A stretch of DNA of 64,000 nucleotides from Desulfovibrio desulfuricans DSM 642 (GCF_000420465.1 NZ_ATUZ01000011.1:372001-436000), one strand, 5' to 3'. Positions 17,102 to 26,769 are shown, counted from the stretch's first letter. A program made the numbers and translations. Notes: generated from the letters alone by a model not told the origin.

Positions 17102-18796
17102 ATGGATATTGGGGCTTACACTTTTAAGGAATTTCATCGCCTTGCCGAGAATTTTCACGGCTATGCCGCACCGGGCCTGCTTGTGGGCGGCTATATGGTG
17201 GAGCTTGCGAAGCGTCATCTGCCAGAGGGCACACTGTTTGAGGCCGTGGTCGAATCGGGCAAGTGCCTGCCTGACGCGGTGCAACTGCTCACCTTGTGCA
17301 GTATCGGCAACAACTGGATGAAGATTCACAATCTTGGCCGCTACGCGGTGTCGCTGTTTGACAAGCACACTGGCGAGGGCGTGCGCGTGAGCCTGGATCC
17401 GGTAAAAATGGCTGCCTATCCCGAACTCAAGGCCTGGTTTTTTAAGGAAAAGGCAAAAAAAGATCAGGATATCGACCTGCTGGAATCAGAAATTGAAGCC
17501 GCGGGCGACAGCATCTGCAAGGTGGAACCCATCACGGTCAAGCGGCGGTTTATGGGCCACAAGCACATGACGCGCATTTTATGCTGCCCCGTGTGCGGCG
17601 AGGCCTACCCGGTGGAAGACGGCCCCGTGTGTCGTGGCTGTCAGGGCGAGGCCCCCTATGTGCTGGCGCGGCGCGAACTCAAGGAAGATTGTCAGGCCCT
17701 TGCGGCAGAGCGCCACAAGGCCGCAACGGGCGTTCGTGTTGTGCCTGTGGAAGAAGCCGTGGGCAAAACCGTGGCGCACGACATGACCCGCATTGATCCC
17801 GGCCAGTTCAAGGGGCCGGAATTCAAGGCCGGGCAGCGCATTTCTGTGGGCGATATCTGCCGGTTGCAGCAGATGGGCCGCTTCCATGTGGCCATTACAG
17901 ATGATGCCCCGGCCAGCGCGCAGCTATCCCCTGATGATCCCCGTGCTCTTGTGCACGAAAATGAAGTGGCGGAAATCTTTGCGCGCCGCATGGCTGGCGA
18001 AGGCATTACCTACGAACTGCCGCCCCATGAGGGCAAGATAGATTTCAAGGCTGCCTGTAACGGGCTCTTCTGCGTGGATGTGGAGCGCATGACGCGGTTC
18101 AATCTGGTGCCCGAGGTTATGGTGGCCTCGCGTCAGGATGGAACCCTGGTCAAGCAGGGTGGCCCGCTTTGCGGCACCCGCGCCATCCCGCTCCATATAA
18201 CGCGCGAGCGGCTTGGTCAGGCGCTGGAAGCGCTGGAAGGCGGGCCACTGTTCCGCGTGTTGCCCCTGCGCAAGGCCCGCGTGGGTATTCTTGTGACCGG
18301 AACCGAAGTTTTTCAGGGGATTATTGAAGACAAGTTCATCCCTGTCATCACCGCCAAGGTCAGCATGCTGGATTGCACGGTGGTGCGTACCGACATAGTA
18401 CCGGACGACAAAGCCATGATGCAGGCCTCCGTGGCCGCCATGCGCGAGGCCGGGGCCGACCTGCTGATCACCACGGGCGGCCTTTCGGTTGACCCGGACG
18501 ATGTGACCCGCCAGGCCCTTGTGGAAGCAGGTCTGACAGATGTGCTGCACGGCGTGCCCATCCTGCCCGGCACCATGAGCCTCATGGGCCGCATACCCGG
18601 CCCGCAGGGGGATATGCAGGTGCTGGGCGTGCCCGCCTGCGCCCTGTATTTTAAAACAACCTTCCTTGATCTGGTGCTGCCGCGCATGCTGGCAGGCCGT
18701 GGCCTGACCCGCGCCGAGGCGGCCCGCATGGGCGAGGGCGGCTACTGCCTGGCATGCCACACCTGCACCTATCCCAAGTGCTGGTTCGGTAAATAA
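17102..18796 (+). CDS. FmdE domain - zinc ribbon - MoeA/MogA-like molybdopterin-binding fusion protein
   Basis: 564 residues. Residues 1 to about 150 match FmdE, with FHGYAAPGLLVGGYM and GKCLPDAVQLLTLCSIGN; the Cys after the first His in canonical FmdE is Ala here. About 160-185 is a four-Cys zinc ribbon (CCPVCGEAYP, VCRGCQG). About 385-530 is a MoCF domain with GILVTGTEVFQG and ITTGGLSVDPDD, as in MoeA/MogA. The end carries CLACHTCTYPKCWFGK, a Cys cluster that could hold a metal. The domain set suggests handling or insertion of Mo/W-pterin cofactor. It lies downstream of mobA and upstream of the formate dehydrogenase genes. Confidence 0.85.
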   Translation: MDIGAYTFKEFHRLAENFHGYAAPGLLVGGYMVELAKRHLPEGTLFEAVVESGKCLPDAVQLLTLCSIGNNWMKIHNLGRYAVSLFDKHTGEGVRVSLDPVKMAAYPELKAWFFKEKAKKDQDIDLLESEIEAAGDSICKVEPITVKRRFMGHKHMTRILCCPVCGEAYPVEDGPVCRGCQGEAPYVLARRELKEDCQALAAERHKAATGVRVVPVEEAVGKTVAHDMTRIDPGQFKGPEFKAGQRISVGDICRLQQMGRFHVAITDDAPASAQLSPDDPRALVHENEVAEIFARRMAGEGITYELPPHEGKIDFKAACNGLFCVDVERMTRFNLVPEVMVASRQDGTLVKQGGPLCGTRAIPLHITRERLGQALEALEGGPLFRVLPLRKARVGILVTGTEVFQGIIEDKFIPVITAKVSMLDCTVVRTDIVPDDKAMMQASVAAMREAGADLLITTGGLSVDPDDVTRQALVEAGLTDVLHGVPILPGTMSLMGRIPGPQGDMQVLGVPACALYFKTTFLDLVLPRMLAGRGLTRAEAARMGEGGYCLACHTCTYPKCWFGK

Positions 18797-18811
18797 TTCT
18801 GCATCTTGTGC

Positions 18812-18870
18812 AAAGGCGGACACGCCTTTTTGCGGAGGTTCCGAATTTTTTTTCGGGGCCTCCTTTTTTT
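18812..18870 (+). terminator. Tandem rho-independent terminators
   Basis: Hairpin one is AAAGGCG/CGCCTTT (18812-18829). Hairpin two pairs GGAGG-TT-CCGAA with TTCGG-GG-CCTCC (18834-18863) and ends in seven T. Together they isolate the FmdE-MoeA gene from the TetR operon. Confidence 0.88.
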
Positions 18871-18945
18871 GTCGCCATCGGCTGCACATGCAGAGAGTGG
18901 AGCGATGACCAAGTTTGTTGACGTAGCTGAAAATGGCGGATACTT

Positions 18946-18968
18946 AATAGACCGACCGTCGGTCTATT
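18946..18968. promoter_or_regulatory. TetR operator, perfect 23-bp palindrome
   Basis: An 11-base arm AATAGACCGAC and its exact complement GTCGGTCTATT flank a single C, ending 18 bases before the tetR ATG. TTGACG lies upstream at 18918-18923. Position and symmetry point to autorepression by the TetR protein. Confidence 0.85.
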
Positions 18969-18986
18969 GATGAAGAGAGGGAGCAT

Positions 18987-19637
18987 ATGCGCATCATTAA
19001 AGAACATGGCGAGCGTAGAACTGAAATCATTGACGCTGCCGAAAACCTGTTTGCAGCGAAGGGCTACGCCAGCACTGCCATCAGCGATATTCTTGAAGCC
19101 CTGAATATCGCCAAGGGCACGTTTTATCATTACTTTGCCTCAAAAGAAGCGCTTATGGACGCTGTTATCGAGCGGTACATTGATGCGGAAATGGCTGTGG
19201 CGCAGGCTGTTGCGGACGAGCCGCAGATGTCGGCTCACGAAAAAATGTTTCGCATTCTCAGAGATGCGGAGCGGGACAACGAGCGCGGTGACCGCCTGGA
19301 AAAAGAAGCTAGTGCCGTGGGCAATGCGGATATGCACCAGCGCACCATGGCATCCATTGTCCTGCGGCTTTCGCCAATTTTGGAGGTTGTTGTCCGGCAG
19401 GGAATGCGCGAGGGCACGTTCAAAACTGCATACCCTAAGGAATGCATGGAGATTTTGCTTGCCGCGTCAGAATTTATTCTGCACGGGTCGGCATTTGCGT
19501 GGAGTAGCGCCGAGCGCCTGCAAAAGGCCAGGGCTCTTGCCTGGATGGCGGAAAAAGCCCTTGGCGTGGAAGAAGGCCGGTTCAGCTATCTTTATAAACG
19601 GTATGAAGAGGATGGAGCCTGCTGTGATCAATGCTGA
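18987..19637 (+). CDS. TetR/AcrR-family transcriptional regulator
   Basis: 216 residues. The N-terminal HTH is canonical: RRTEIIDAAENLFAAKGY, then ISDILEALNIAKGTFYHYF and SKEALMDAV. The C-terminal ligand-binding helices have no recognisable specificity. GAGAGGGAG lies before the ATG. It is followed, with overlap, by a nucleotidyltransferase gene. The operator just upstream, and a related palindrome at 2879-2893, define its probable sites. Confidence 0.92.
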   Translation: MRIIKEHGERRTEIIDAAENLFAAKGYASTAISDILEALNIAKGTFYHYFASKEALMDAVIERYIDAEMAVAQAVADEPQMSAHEKMFRILRDAERDNERGDRLEKEASAVGNADMHQRTMASIVLRLSPILEVVVRQGMREGTFKTAYPKECMEILLAASEFILHGSAFAWSSAERLQKARALAWMAEKALGVEEGRFSYLYKRYEEDGACCDQC

Positions 19638-20328
19638 AATCTGGATGGCTGACCTCTTGCCGCAATTGCAGCAAGCCTTTGGCGCGCGCCTGCGATATCT
19701 TGGGCTGCAAGGCAGCTACCGCCGGGGCGAGGCCACTGAATCAAGCGATATTGATGTGGTTGTGCTGCTGGATGTTGTTGCTCTGGATGATCTTGATGCT
19801 TACCGGGCCATTGTCCGCGCCATGCCGGAGGGGCAAAAAGCCTGCGGCTTTATCGGCGGTACTGGGGATTTATTCCATTGGCCGAGACATGAGCTTTTTG
19901 CATTCCAGAAGGACACAGAAGACTGGTTTGGCAAGCTGGAGGATTTCCTCCCCGCCATCACGGATAAAGACGCTGCAGACGGCGCAAAAATCGGCGCAGC
20001 CGGGCTTGTTCATCTTCTTACGCACACGTATCTGTATGCGGATGAGCAGACCAGACCCCTTGTCTTGCAAGATGCCTATAAAGCATCCTTTTTTGTCATG
20101 CTGGTGCGGCGCTACCTGGCCACGGGCCTGTTCTGCCGCAGCAAAAAAGAATTGCTGACGAGCCTTGAAGGCTCGGAGAGAGAGATCATTGCGGCTGGGC
20201 TTGACCTCCCCCTCTGGCTTGCCGCACACAGCGAAAGGCAAGGTTACGACCTGCTGCTGCGCTGGTGCAAAGAAGTTTTACAAGGCCAGCCTTTGAGCTT
20301 CGGCCTGAATTGGCACGCTTTTTTATGA
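19612..20328 (+). CDS. Nucleotidyltransferase-domain protein
   Basis: About 238 residues. The polymerase-beta-type motif GSYRRGEATESSDIDVVVLLD gives the GS helix and two metal-binding Asp. A helical C-terminal part follows, as in MNT-type or aminoglycoside-type nucleotidyltransferases. The substrate is unknown. It starts inside the end of tetR; ATG 19612 or GTG 19624 are both possible, overlapping by 26 or 14 bases, so it is an operon partner of the TetR gene. No HEPN partner is adjacent, so a MNT/HEPN toxin-antitoxin pair is unlikely. Confidence 0.75.
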   Translation: MEPAVINAEIWMADLLPQLQQAFGARLRYLGLQGSYRRGEATESSDIDVVVLLDVVALDDLDAYRAIVRAMPEGQKACGFIGGTGDLFHWPRHELFAFQKDTEDWFGKLEDFLPAITDKDAADGAKIGAAGLVHLLTHTYLYADEQTRPLVLQDAYKASFFVMLVRRYLATGLFCRSKKELLTSLEGSEREIIAAGLDLPLWLAAHSERQGYDLLLRWCKEVLQGQPLSFGLNWHAFL

Positions 20329-20340
20329 CGGCTTTTTGTA

Positions 20341-20369
20341 AACCACCTGACTGATGCAGGTGGTTTTTT
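20341..20369 (+). terminator. Rho-independent terminator
   Basis: AACCACCTG (20341-20349) pairs perfectly with CAGGTGGTT (20357-20365) and runs into T. It ends the tetR-nucleotidyltransferase operon. Confidence 0.9.
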
Positions 20370-20726
20370 ATGCAATAGGCTATCTGGTGACTGGAGAAAG
20401 CGTAATTTTTCAAGAAAAAAGTATAATTATTTCAGCGATAGTTTGGCAGAAAATATCAACCAATTTATGCTGTTTGTGTGTACAATCCTATCAATTATAG
20501 TGTTCCATCACTGCGAAATGGCATGCAAAATTCTATCATTGGGAAAATGCTCACAAATAGGGTCGGTTCCCTTTAAAAAATTGTAAGTATCTTGCGATAT
20601 CACGTTTTTTCAACTATGGTGAAAACAAATCTCCATCTTGTTAGTTGACGCAGTTCAGAGGCGTCTTGTTCAACGCAGGAGTTCTGACCTTGCGTTGCGT
20701 GATTGGCCTAAAAAAGGAGTGTCATC
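20370..20726 (+). promoter_or_regulatory. AT-rich promoter region of the formate dehydrogenase operon
   Basis: 357 bases without a gene. It is clearly richer in A+T than its surroundings. An inverted repeat TTTTCA (20607-20612) / TGAAAA (20620-20625) lies about 100 bases before fdhA and may be an operator. AAAAAAGGAG just before the ATG is the ribosome binding site. I could not assign a specific regulator motif. Confidence 0.5.
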
Positions 20727-23700
20727 ATGAAAAGCACCCGGAGGAGTTTCCTCAAGGGCGTCGGTGCAGGAGTTCTCTGCCTCACATTGGGGCAGCTGGG
20801 CTTCGACCTGGGCGAGGCCCAGGCTTACGCCGTAAAACTCAAGATAGAAGGCGCAAAGGAAGTCATCAGCGTCTGCCCCTTCTGTTCGGTCTGCTGTCAG
20901 GTCATAGCCTATGTGCGTGACGGCAAGCTCGTTTCCACAGAGGGCGACCCGGACTTTCCCGTTAACGAAGGTGCGCTCTGCGCCAAGGGCGCGGCGCTCT
21001 TCAGCATGTACACCAATGACCACCGCCTGAAAAAGCCGCTTTACCGCGCGCCCAACAGTGATCACTGGGTGGAAAAAGACTGGGACTGGACTCTGGCCCA
21101 GATCGCCCGCCGGGTTAAAGACACCCGCGACAAAGACTTTATTCTCAAGAATGCCAAGGGGCAGACGGTTAACCGGCTTGATTCCATCTTCTGGATGGGA
21201 ACATCGCACGCCTCCAACGAAGAATGCGCTGTCATTCACCAAGCAATACGCGGCCTGGGTGTTGTCCATATGGACCACCAGGCACGGGTCTGACACAGCC
21301 CCACTGTTGCGGCTCTGGCAGAGTCGTTCGGACGCGGTGCAATGACGAACCACTGGATCGATATCAAGAATAGCGATGCAGTGCTTATTATCGGCAGCAA
21401 TGCCGCTGAACATCATCCTGTCGCCTTTAAGTGGGTCATGCGGGCCAAGGACAACGGGGCCGTGCTTATGCACGTTGACCCCAAGTTCTCGCGCACGTCC
21501 GCCCGTTGCGACTTCCACGTGCCTCTGCGCTCGGGTACGGATATTCCCTTCCTGGGCGGTATGCTCAACTACATTCTGGAAAACAAGCTGTACTTCAAGG
21601 ACTACGTTGAAAAGTACACCAACGCCGCCTTTGTGGTGGGCAAGGATTACGCTTTCAACGACGGCCTTTTCAGCGGCTATGATCCTGCCACGCGCACATA
21701 TGACAAAAAGACGTGGGCGCTGGAAATGGGGCCTGACGGCAAGCCTGTGGTCGATCCCACCTTCCAGAACGAACGCTGCGTCATCAACATGATGCGCCAG
21801 CACTATTCCCGCTACACGCTTAAAAATGTTTCTGACGTTACGGGCGTTTCGCAGGAAAATCTGCTCAAGGTATACAAGGCCTTCTGCGCCACTGGCGGCC
21901 CCGACAAGGCTGGCACCATCATGTACGCTCTGGGCTGGACACAGCACACCGTGGGCGTGCAGAACATCCGTCTTTCCTCGCTGATCCAGCTCCTGCTGGG
22001 CAATATCGGCGTGGCTGGCGGCGGCATCAACGCCCTGCGCGGCGAGCCCAATGTGCAGGGCTCCACGGACCACGCCCTGCTGTACAACAACCTGCCCGGC
22101 TACCACGGAACCCCTCGCGCCCCGTGGCAGACCCTGGCCGACTACAACAAGGCCAACACCCCTGTCACCAAGCTGCCCAACAGCGCCAACTGGTGGAGCA
22201 ACAGGCCCAAGTATATTGCCAGCCTGCTCAAGGGCTGGTTTGGCGATGAAGCCACGCCTGAAAACGACTTCTGCTATGACCTGCTGGCCAAGCTGGAGCC
22301 GAATGAAGACTGCTCGTACATGTTTGCCATGGATAAACTCTATCAGGGCAAGATGCGCGGTGGTTTCATCTTTGGCGTGAACCCCATGAACAGCTTCCCC
22401 AATACCAACAAGATGCGGGCAGCTCTGGACAAGCTGGACTGGCTCGTGTGCTCTGAACTGCACAATTCGGAAACCACGGACAACTGGAAGCGCCCCGGTG
22501 TGGACCCCAAGGCCTGCAAGACCGAAGTGTTCCTTTTGCCCTCGGCTCACCGCATTGAAAAGGAAGGCACCATCAGCAACAGCGGCCGCTGGTTGCAGTG
22601 GTTCGATCAGGGCGTAAAGCCCGGCGGCGAAGCACGCAACTTTGCGGACATCGTTGTGCCCCTGTTCAACCAGATCCGCGATCTCTACAAGACCGAAGGC
22701 GGTGTGCTGCCCGAGCCCATCCTCAAGATGCACTGGACAGACAAGTATGACGCCGCCGAGTGGGCGCGGCGCATCAACGGCTTCTTCTGGGCTGATGCCA
22801 AGGTAGGCGACAAGCAGTACAAGCGCGGTCAACTTGTTCCGACATTTGGCGCGCTGAAAGACGACGGTTCCACCTCATCGCTCAACTGGATATACACCGG
22901 CAGCTGGACAGAAGAAGAAGGCAACAAGTCCAAACGCCGCAATACCAGCCAGACGCCCATGCAGGCCAACATTGGCCTGTTCCCCAACTGGTCGTGGTGC
23001 TGGCCGGTGAACCGCCGCATTCTCTACAACCGAGCTTCTGTGGATGTGAACGGCAAGCCGTTCAATCCCAAGCGCGCTGTTATTGAATGGGACGGCACCA
23101 AGTGGGTGGGCGACGTGCCCGACGGCCCCTGGCCGCCCATGGCCAATGAGGGCGGCAAGCTGCCCTTCATCATGGTGAAGGACGGGCATTCCCAGTTCTT
23201 TGGCCCCGGCCCCGCCGACGGCCCCTTCCCCGAACACTACGAACCCGCGGAAACGCCTCTGGCCAGCCATCCGTTCTCAAGGCAGTTGAGCAGCCCGGTG
23301 TACAAGTTCCATACCTCCGATATGGACAAGATCGCCGCTCCCGCTGACCCCAACTACCCCTATGTGCTGACCACCTACAGCCTCACCGAACACTGGTGCG
23401 GCGGCGGCGAAACGCGCAATGTGCCCAACCTGCTCGAAACCGAGCCACAGCTCTATGTGGAAATGAGCCCAGAGCTGGCCAAGGAAAAGGGCATCAAGAA
23501 TGGCGACGGCGTCCTTCTTGAAAGCATTCGCGGTACCTGCGAGGCCATCGCCATGGTGACGGTGCGCATTCGTCCCTTCACGGTTATGGGCAGAACGATC
23601 CACCTTGTGGGTATGCCCTTTGCCTTTGGCTGGACAACGCCCAAGTGCGGCGATTCCACCAACAGGCTGACTGTTAGTGCGTTTGACCCCAACACCACTA

Positions 23701-23765
23701 TTCCTGAATCCAAGGCCTGCTGCGTCAATCTGCGTAAGGCCGACAAGCTGACCGAAATAGGCTAA
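20727..23765 (+). CDS. fdhA: Formate dehydrogenase alpha subunit, selenocysteine-containing (in-frame UGA at 21291-21293)
   Basis: 1012 residues when the in-frame TGA is read as selenocysteine 189. The twin-arginine signal RRSFLK at residues 5-10 sends it folded to the periplasm. C50, C53 and C56/57 with a later Cys in ALCAKGA bind one [4Fe-4S]. Sec189 is the Mo/W ligand in DHQARV-Sec-HSPTVAALAESFGRGAMTNHW, after which the frame continues without a break to the molybdopterin-dinucleotide-binding C-terminal domain. It oxidises formate to CO2 with a bis-MGD W or Mo centre. fdhB follows 49 bases on. Gene callers that stop at TGA would split it into 188- and 807-residue pieces. Confidence 0.95.
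21291..21335 (+). promoter_or_regulatory. Bacterial SECIS element
   Basis: The TGA is followed at once by a region that can form a stem-loop: CACAGCCCCAC, then TTGC, loop GGCTCTG, and GCA. This is the place where the bacterial SECIS recruits SelB in fdhF/fdnG mRNAs. The fold was judged by eye. Confidence 0.6.
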
Positions 23766-23814
23766 CGAGCCGGGCGCGCTCCTTGATGGAGCGCGCCCGC
23801 CAAGGAGCATTGTT

Positions 23815-24474
23815 ATGCCGAAGACTTTTTTGATCGACACCACTCGGTGCACGGCATGCCGGGGCTGCCAGTTGGCCTGTAAGGAATGGCATGACCTGCC
23901 TGCCAATGAGACCAAGCAGCGCGGCACTCATCAGAATCCGCCGGATCTGAACCCCAACAACCTCAAGATTGTTCGTTTTCGCGAGCGTATGAAGCCTGAC
24001 GGCACCGTTGTGTGGAACTTCTTTCCCGACCAGTGCCGCCACTGCATCACTCCCATTTGCAAGGAAGTGGCCGACATGGCTGTGCCCGGGGCCATCATCA
24101 AGGATCCCAAAACGGGTATGGTGATAGCCACGGACAAAAGCGCCAAGCTGAGTCCCGAGGATGCGCAGGCTGTTATTGATGCCTGCCCCTACAACATCCC
24201 CCGGCTGGATCCCAAGACCAAGTGTCTGACCAAGTGCGACATGTGCATTGACCGCGTCACCGCGGGCATGCTGCCCATCTGCGTCAAGACGTGCCCCACT
24301 GGCACCATGGCTTTTGGCGAAAGGGAAGAAATCCTGCCCATGGCCAAAAAGCGGCTTGAGATTGTCAAAAAGACCTTCCCCAAGGCTTTTCTGGCAGATG
24401 TAGAGGATGTGAGCGTCATCTACCTGCTGGCAGAAGAAAAAGAACACTACTACGAATACGCGGCCTTCATGTAA
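23815..24474 (+). CDS. fdhB: Formate dehydrogenase beta subunit, [4Fe-4S] ferredoxin type
   Basis: 219 residues. Cys clusters for several [4Fe-4S] centres are visible: CTACRGCQLACKEW at the N terminus, CRHCITPICKEV, CPYN and CDMCIDRV...CVKTCPTG. It passes electrons from FdhA to periplasmic cytochrome c3. It has no signal peptide of its own, so it is presumably exported with FdhA through the Tat pathway. There is no membrane anchor, which makes this the soluble periplasmic type of Desulfovibrio FDH. AAGGAG precedes the ATG. Confidence 0.95.
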   Translation: MPKTFLIDTTRCTACRGCQLACKEWHDLPANETKQRGTHQNPPDLNPNNLKIVRFRERMKPDGTVVWNFFPDQCRHCITPICKEVADMAVPGAIIKDPKTGMVIATDKSAKLSPEDAQAVIDACPYNIPRLDPKTKCLTKCDMCIDRVTAGMLPICVKTCPTGTMAFGEREEILPMAKKRLEIVKKTFPKAFLADVEDVSVIYLLAEEKEHYYEYAAFM

Positions 24475-24487
24475 GGCCTTATCCCCT

Positions 24488-24519
24488 CTACCCCCGCAGT
24501 CGCTCGGCTGCGGGGGTAG
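24488..24519 (+). terminator. Strong hairpin after fdhB
   Basis: CTACCCCCGCAG pairs perfectly with CTGCGGGGGTAG (12 bp). No T-run follows, so it may act as a partial terminator or as an mRNA-stabilising 3' end rather than a full stop before fdhE. Confidence 0.6.
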
Positions 24520-24879
24520 AAAAGCACTGCGGGGGCTTGGCAAATCCTTCGCTTTGGTTCACCATCAGGGTACAATACCAGCAAGCACGTTTGCCGTGTT
24601 GCGGCGCGAACTTTGCTGGAGCGGCCCCTGGTTTTTTGCCTCAACCGGTTGACGCAGGCTCGCTTTGAAATGCGCGGGCGGCTCCAAGAGCAGGTGTTTG
24701 CCAAGGCTGCGTAATGGTCTGCCAGCCCGGTGCCTGATCGGCATGCGGAAATGCAGCACCGCTTGTATCTGCGTTGCAAAATGCCGGAATGAGCATTCTG
24801 ATAACATTGAGAGCAGACATCCTCAGTGTTGTATAGTTTGGGAAAGCAGCCGGGGTATCCCCCGGCATACGGAGTATCA
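24520..24879 (+). other. Non-coding gap fdhB-fdhE
   Basis: 360 bases with no convincing gene. At the right end GCCGGGG (24849-24855) pairs with CCCCGGC (24860-24866), a 7-bp hairpin four bases before the fdhE ribosome binding site GGAG. It may limit fdhE translation. Nothing else recognisable was seen. Confidence 0.5.
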
Positions 24880-25830
24880 ATGGCTGATAAAAGGCAAACC
24901 GTTGCCCAAACCCTTGAAGAAGTTATCACTTGGCGTCCGGTGCTGGCCCCTGTGCTTCGGTCGTTTGAACCGCTGCTCACCGCCCAGGAAGAGCTCGGCG
25001 ATGCTGTGGCCGAAAGCTTGAAAAAAGAGGGAGTGTTACTGCCGCAGGCCCAGCCGCAGCGGATGGAGCAGGGTGTTTCAATGCTTGCCGGGGCTTCCTT
25101 TTCAGGCGTGGCCCCAGCAGTGCGCATTTGCGCAGAAAAGCTGCTGCCCATGTTGTGCCGCATGGACGCCGTGGTTCCCCACAAGGCCAAGCTTACGGAT
25201 TTTTTTCTGAAATCTGACGGAGCTGAAGCCCGGCGAGCGGAAGAGTTGGTTTGCGCCGCTGCCTCGGGCGACAGGGATGCCCTGGCGGCTCTGGCAGAAA
25301 AAATTGGCATTGACCCCCTGGTGCTGGACTTTGTGACGGGGTTCATCGTTGCGCCGATATTGCGTGGCATGACCGCGCAGGCCGTGGCCGCTGAGGGCGA
25401 CACCCCCTGGGAAGCCGGCGATGTATGGCGGCAGGGCTATTGCCCTGTGTGCGGCGCACTGCCCACCATTGGCTGGATGGACAAACCCAGCATTGATGAA
25501 AAAAATGCTTTTCTTGCGGGTGGCGGCGGTAAAAAACATCTGCACTGCGGCGTGTGCGGGGCAGACTGGAAATTCCGGCGTGGCGCATGCCCGGCATGCG
25601 GCGAGGAAGGCAGCGGAGTTATGGAACTGCTGCGCGAAAGCGGCACTGCGCACGGTGAGCGGCTGGACTGGTGCACCAAGTGCAAGTCTTACTGCCCGGC
25701 GGTGGATCTGCGCGAACGCGAGTTTGTTCCCAATCTGGATGCCCTGGCGCTTGGCATGATGCATCTGGATATGGTGGCTGCACGTAAAAAGCTGAAACCA
25801 GTCAGGCCGTCATTCTGGAATATGTTTTAG
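24880..25830 (+). CDS. fdhE: Formate dehydrogenase accessory protein FdhE
   Basis: 316 residues. The C-terminal half has the FdhE rubredoxin-like metal sites as CxxC pairs: YCPVCGALP, CGVCGADW, CPACGEEG and WCTKCKSYC. FdhE binds Tat-exported FDH and is needed for its maturation. The ATG at 24880 with GGAG upstream is preferred over an in-frame start at 24826 that would run through the hairpin. It sits between fdhAB and the cytochrome c3 gene. Confidence 0.92.
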   Translation: MADKRQTVAQTLEEVITWRPVLAPVLRSFEPLLTAQEELGDAVAESLKKEGVLLPQAQPQRMEQGVSMLAGASFSGVAPAVRICAEKLLPMLCRMDAVVPHKAKLTDFFLKSDGAEARRAEELVCAAASGDRDALAALAEKIGIDPLVLDFVTGFIVAPILRGMTAQAVAAEGDTPWEAGDVWRQGYCPVCGALPTIGWMDKPSIDEKNAFLAGGGGKKHLHCGVCGADWKFRRGACPACGEEGSGVMELLRESGTAHGERLDWCTKCKSYCPAVDLREREFVPNLDALALGMMHLDMVAARKKLKPVRPSFWNMF

Positions 25831-25844
25831 CGGCAGCTTGCGGC

Positions 25845-25864
25845 AAGCGCCAAAGGCGTTTTTT
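25845..25864 (+). terminator. Possible terminator after fdhE
   Basis: AAGCGCC and GGCGTTT pair around AAA and run into T. A larger inverted repeat GGCAGCTT / AAGCTGCC surrounds it. Confidence 0.5.
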
Positions 25865-26099
25865 GAAGCTGCCTTTACTGCAAAATTTATTGCTGGCAGT
25901 CTGGCTGGCAGCGGATTGCTGAGTCGGTTTGTTGAACCGTTTAAATGCTCCTGATGTAGCAGTCTTTAATTATTGCACAAGCAGGCATTATTAGGGTAGA
26001 ACAACCGCTGCGGAGAGTGGTGTTGATGGCGGCTTTTCAGCCGCCAGTGGTGCGCCGGGGCCTGCTCCTGCGCTTTACGAACCCTAGGAGGAATAGCTG

Positions 26100-26531
26100 A
26101 TGAAATATGTGACCTTGTTGCTGCTTGCGTTAAGCCTCGTGTGGGTTGGCGAAGCGCAGGCGCGTGATATCAAGGAAATGTCGCAGGCCATTAAAAAGCC
26201 CATTGAAATTCCTGGTGGAACATCCCTGCGTATGAGCGTCATGTTCCCCCACACGGCGCACAAAGGCATCAATTGCATGCATTGCCACCACGAAGTGGGC
26301 AGCGACAGCCGCTACGTAGCCTGTACCGAATGCCACGCCACCCCTGGTGCGCGCGAGCGTGATCCCATGAGCATGTTCATGGCCTTCCACTCCAAGAATG
26401 GCGATCGCTCCTGCTACGGCTGCCACTCGCAGAAGGCTCAGGAAAATCCCGCCAAGTACGGCGCCAAGTTCAAGGGCTGCCGTCCCTGCCATATGGCCGC
26501 AAGCGCCCGCGAAGCCGCCAAGCAGAAGTAA
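26100..26531 (+). CDS. Tetraheme cytochrome c3, periplasmic
   Basis: 143 residues. A Sec signal peptide covers about residues 1-22 (cleavage after AQA). Four CxxCH heme motifs are present: CMHCH, CTECH, CYGCH and CRPCH, with extra His residues in FPHTAHKGINC and CHHEV for the distal ligands. This is the class III cytochrome c3 pattern. Its place after fdhABE suggests it is the electron acceptor of the formate dehydrogenase, as in the FdhABC3 type of Desulfovibrio. GGAGGAA precedes the ATG. Confidence 0.93.
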   Translation: MKYVTLLLLALSLVWVGEAQARDIKEMSQAIKKPIEIPGGTSLRMSVMFPHTAHKGINCMHCHHEVGSDSRYVACTECHATPGARERDPMSMFMAFHSKNGDRSCYGCHSQKAQENPAKYGAKFKGCRPCHMAASAREAAKQK

Positions 26532-26560
26532 GCTCACTCCCGCCACGGTTTTTCTGTACC

Positions 26561-26590
26561 GCATAAAGGCCCCGCAAGGGGCCTTTATGC
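26561..26590 (+). terminator. Hairpin terminator after cytochrome c3
   Basis: A perfect 13-bp stem, GCATAAAGGCCCC with GGGGCCTTTATGC around GCAA. The T-run is only three bases. The rest of the 301-base convergent gap to cheZ holds the opposite terminator and nothing else. Confidence 0.7.
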
Positions 26591-26769
26591 GTTGCAAAAC
26601 AAGCCAACCCAGGTGGTTTGGCCTGGGCGCAGTGGCAGCTCCGCCAAGCAGGGCTCCTCTCCCAGATGAATCTTCGTCAGCGATGCTATGTGCGTTAAGT
26701 GTGTTCCCTTACGGCTGAACCCTATGCGCCTGAATAAACAGCAAAAGGCTGCAACGCGGCATTGGACGC

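Noticed and set aside
19612..20328. MNT/HEPN toxin-antitoxin module
   Set aside because: There is a nucleotidyltransferase but no HEPN partner; its neighbour is a TetR regulator.
21291..21293. Stop codon splitting fdhA into two genes
   Set aside because: The frame stays open on both sides for a total of 1012 residues, and the TGA lies exactly at the Sec position of the family.
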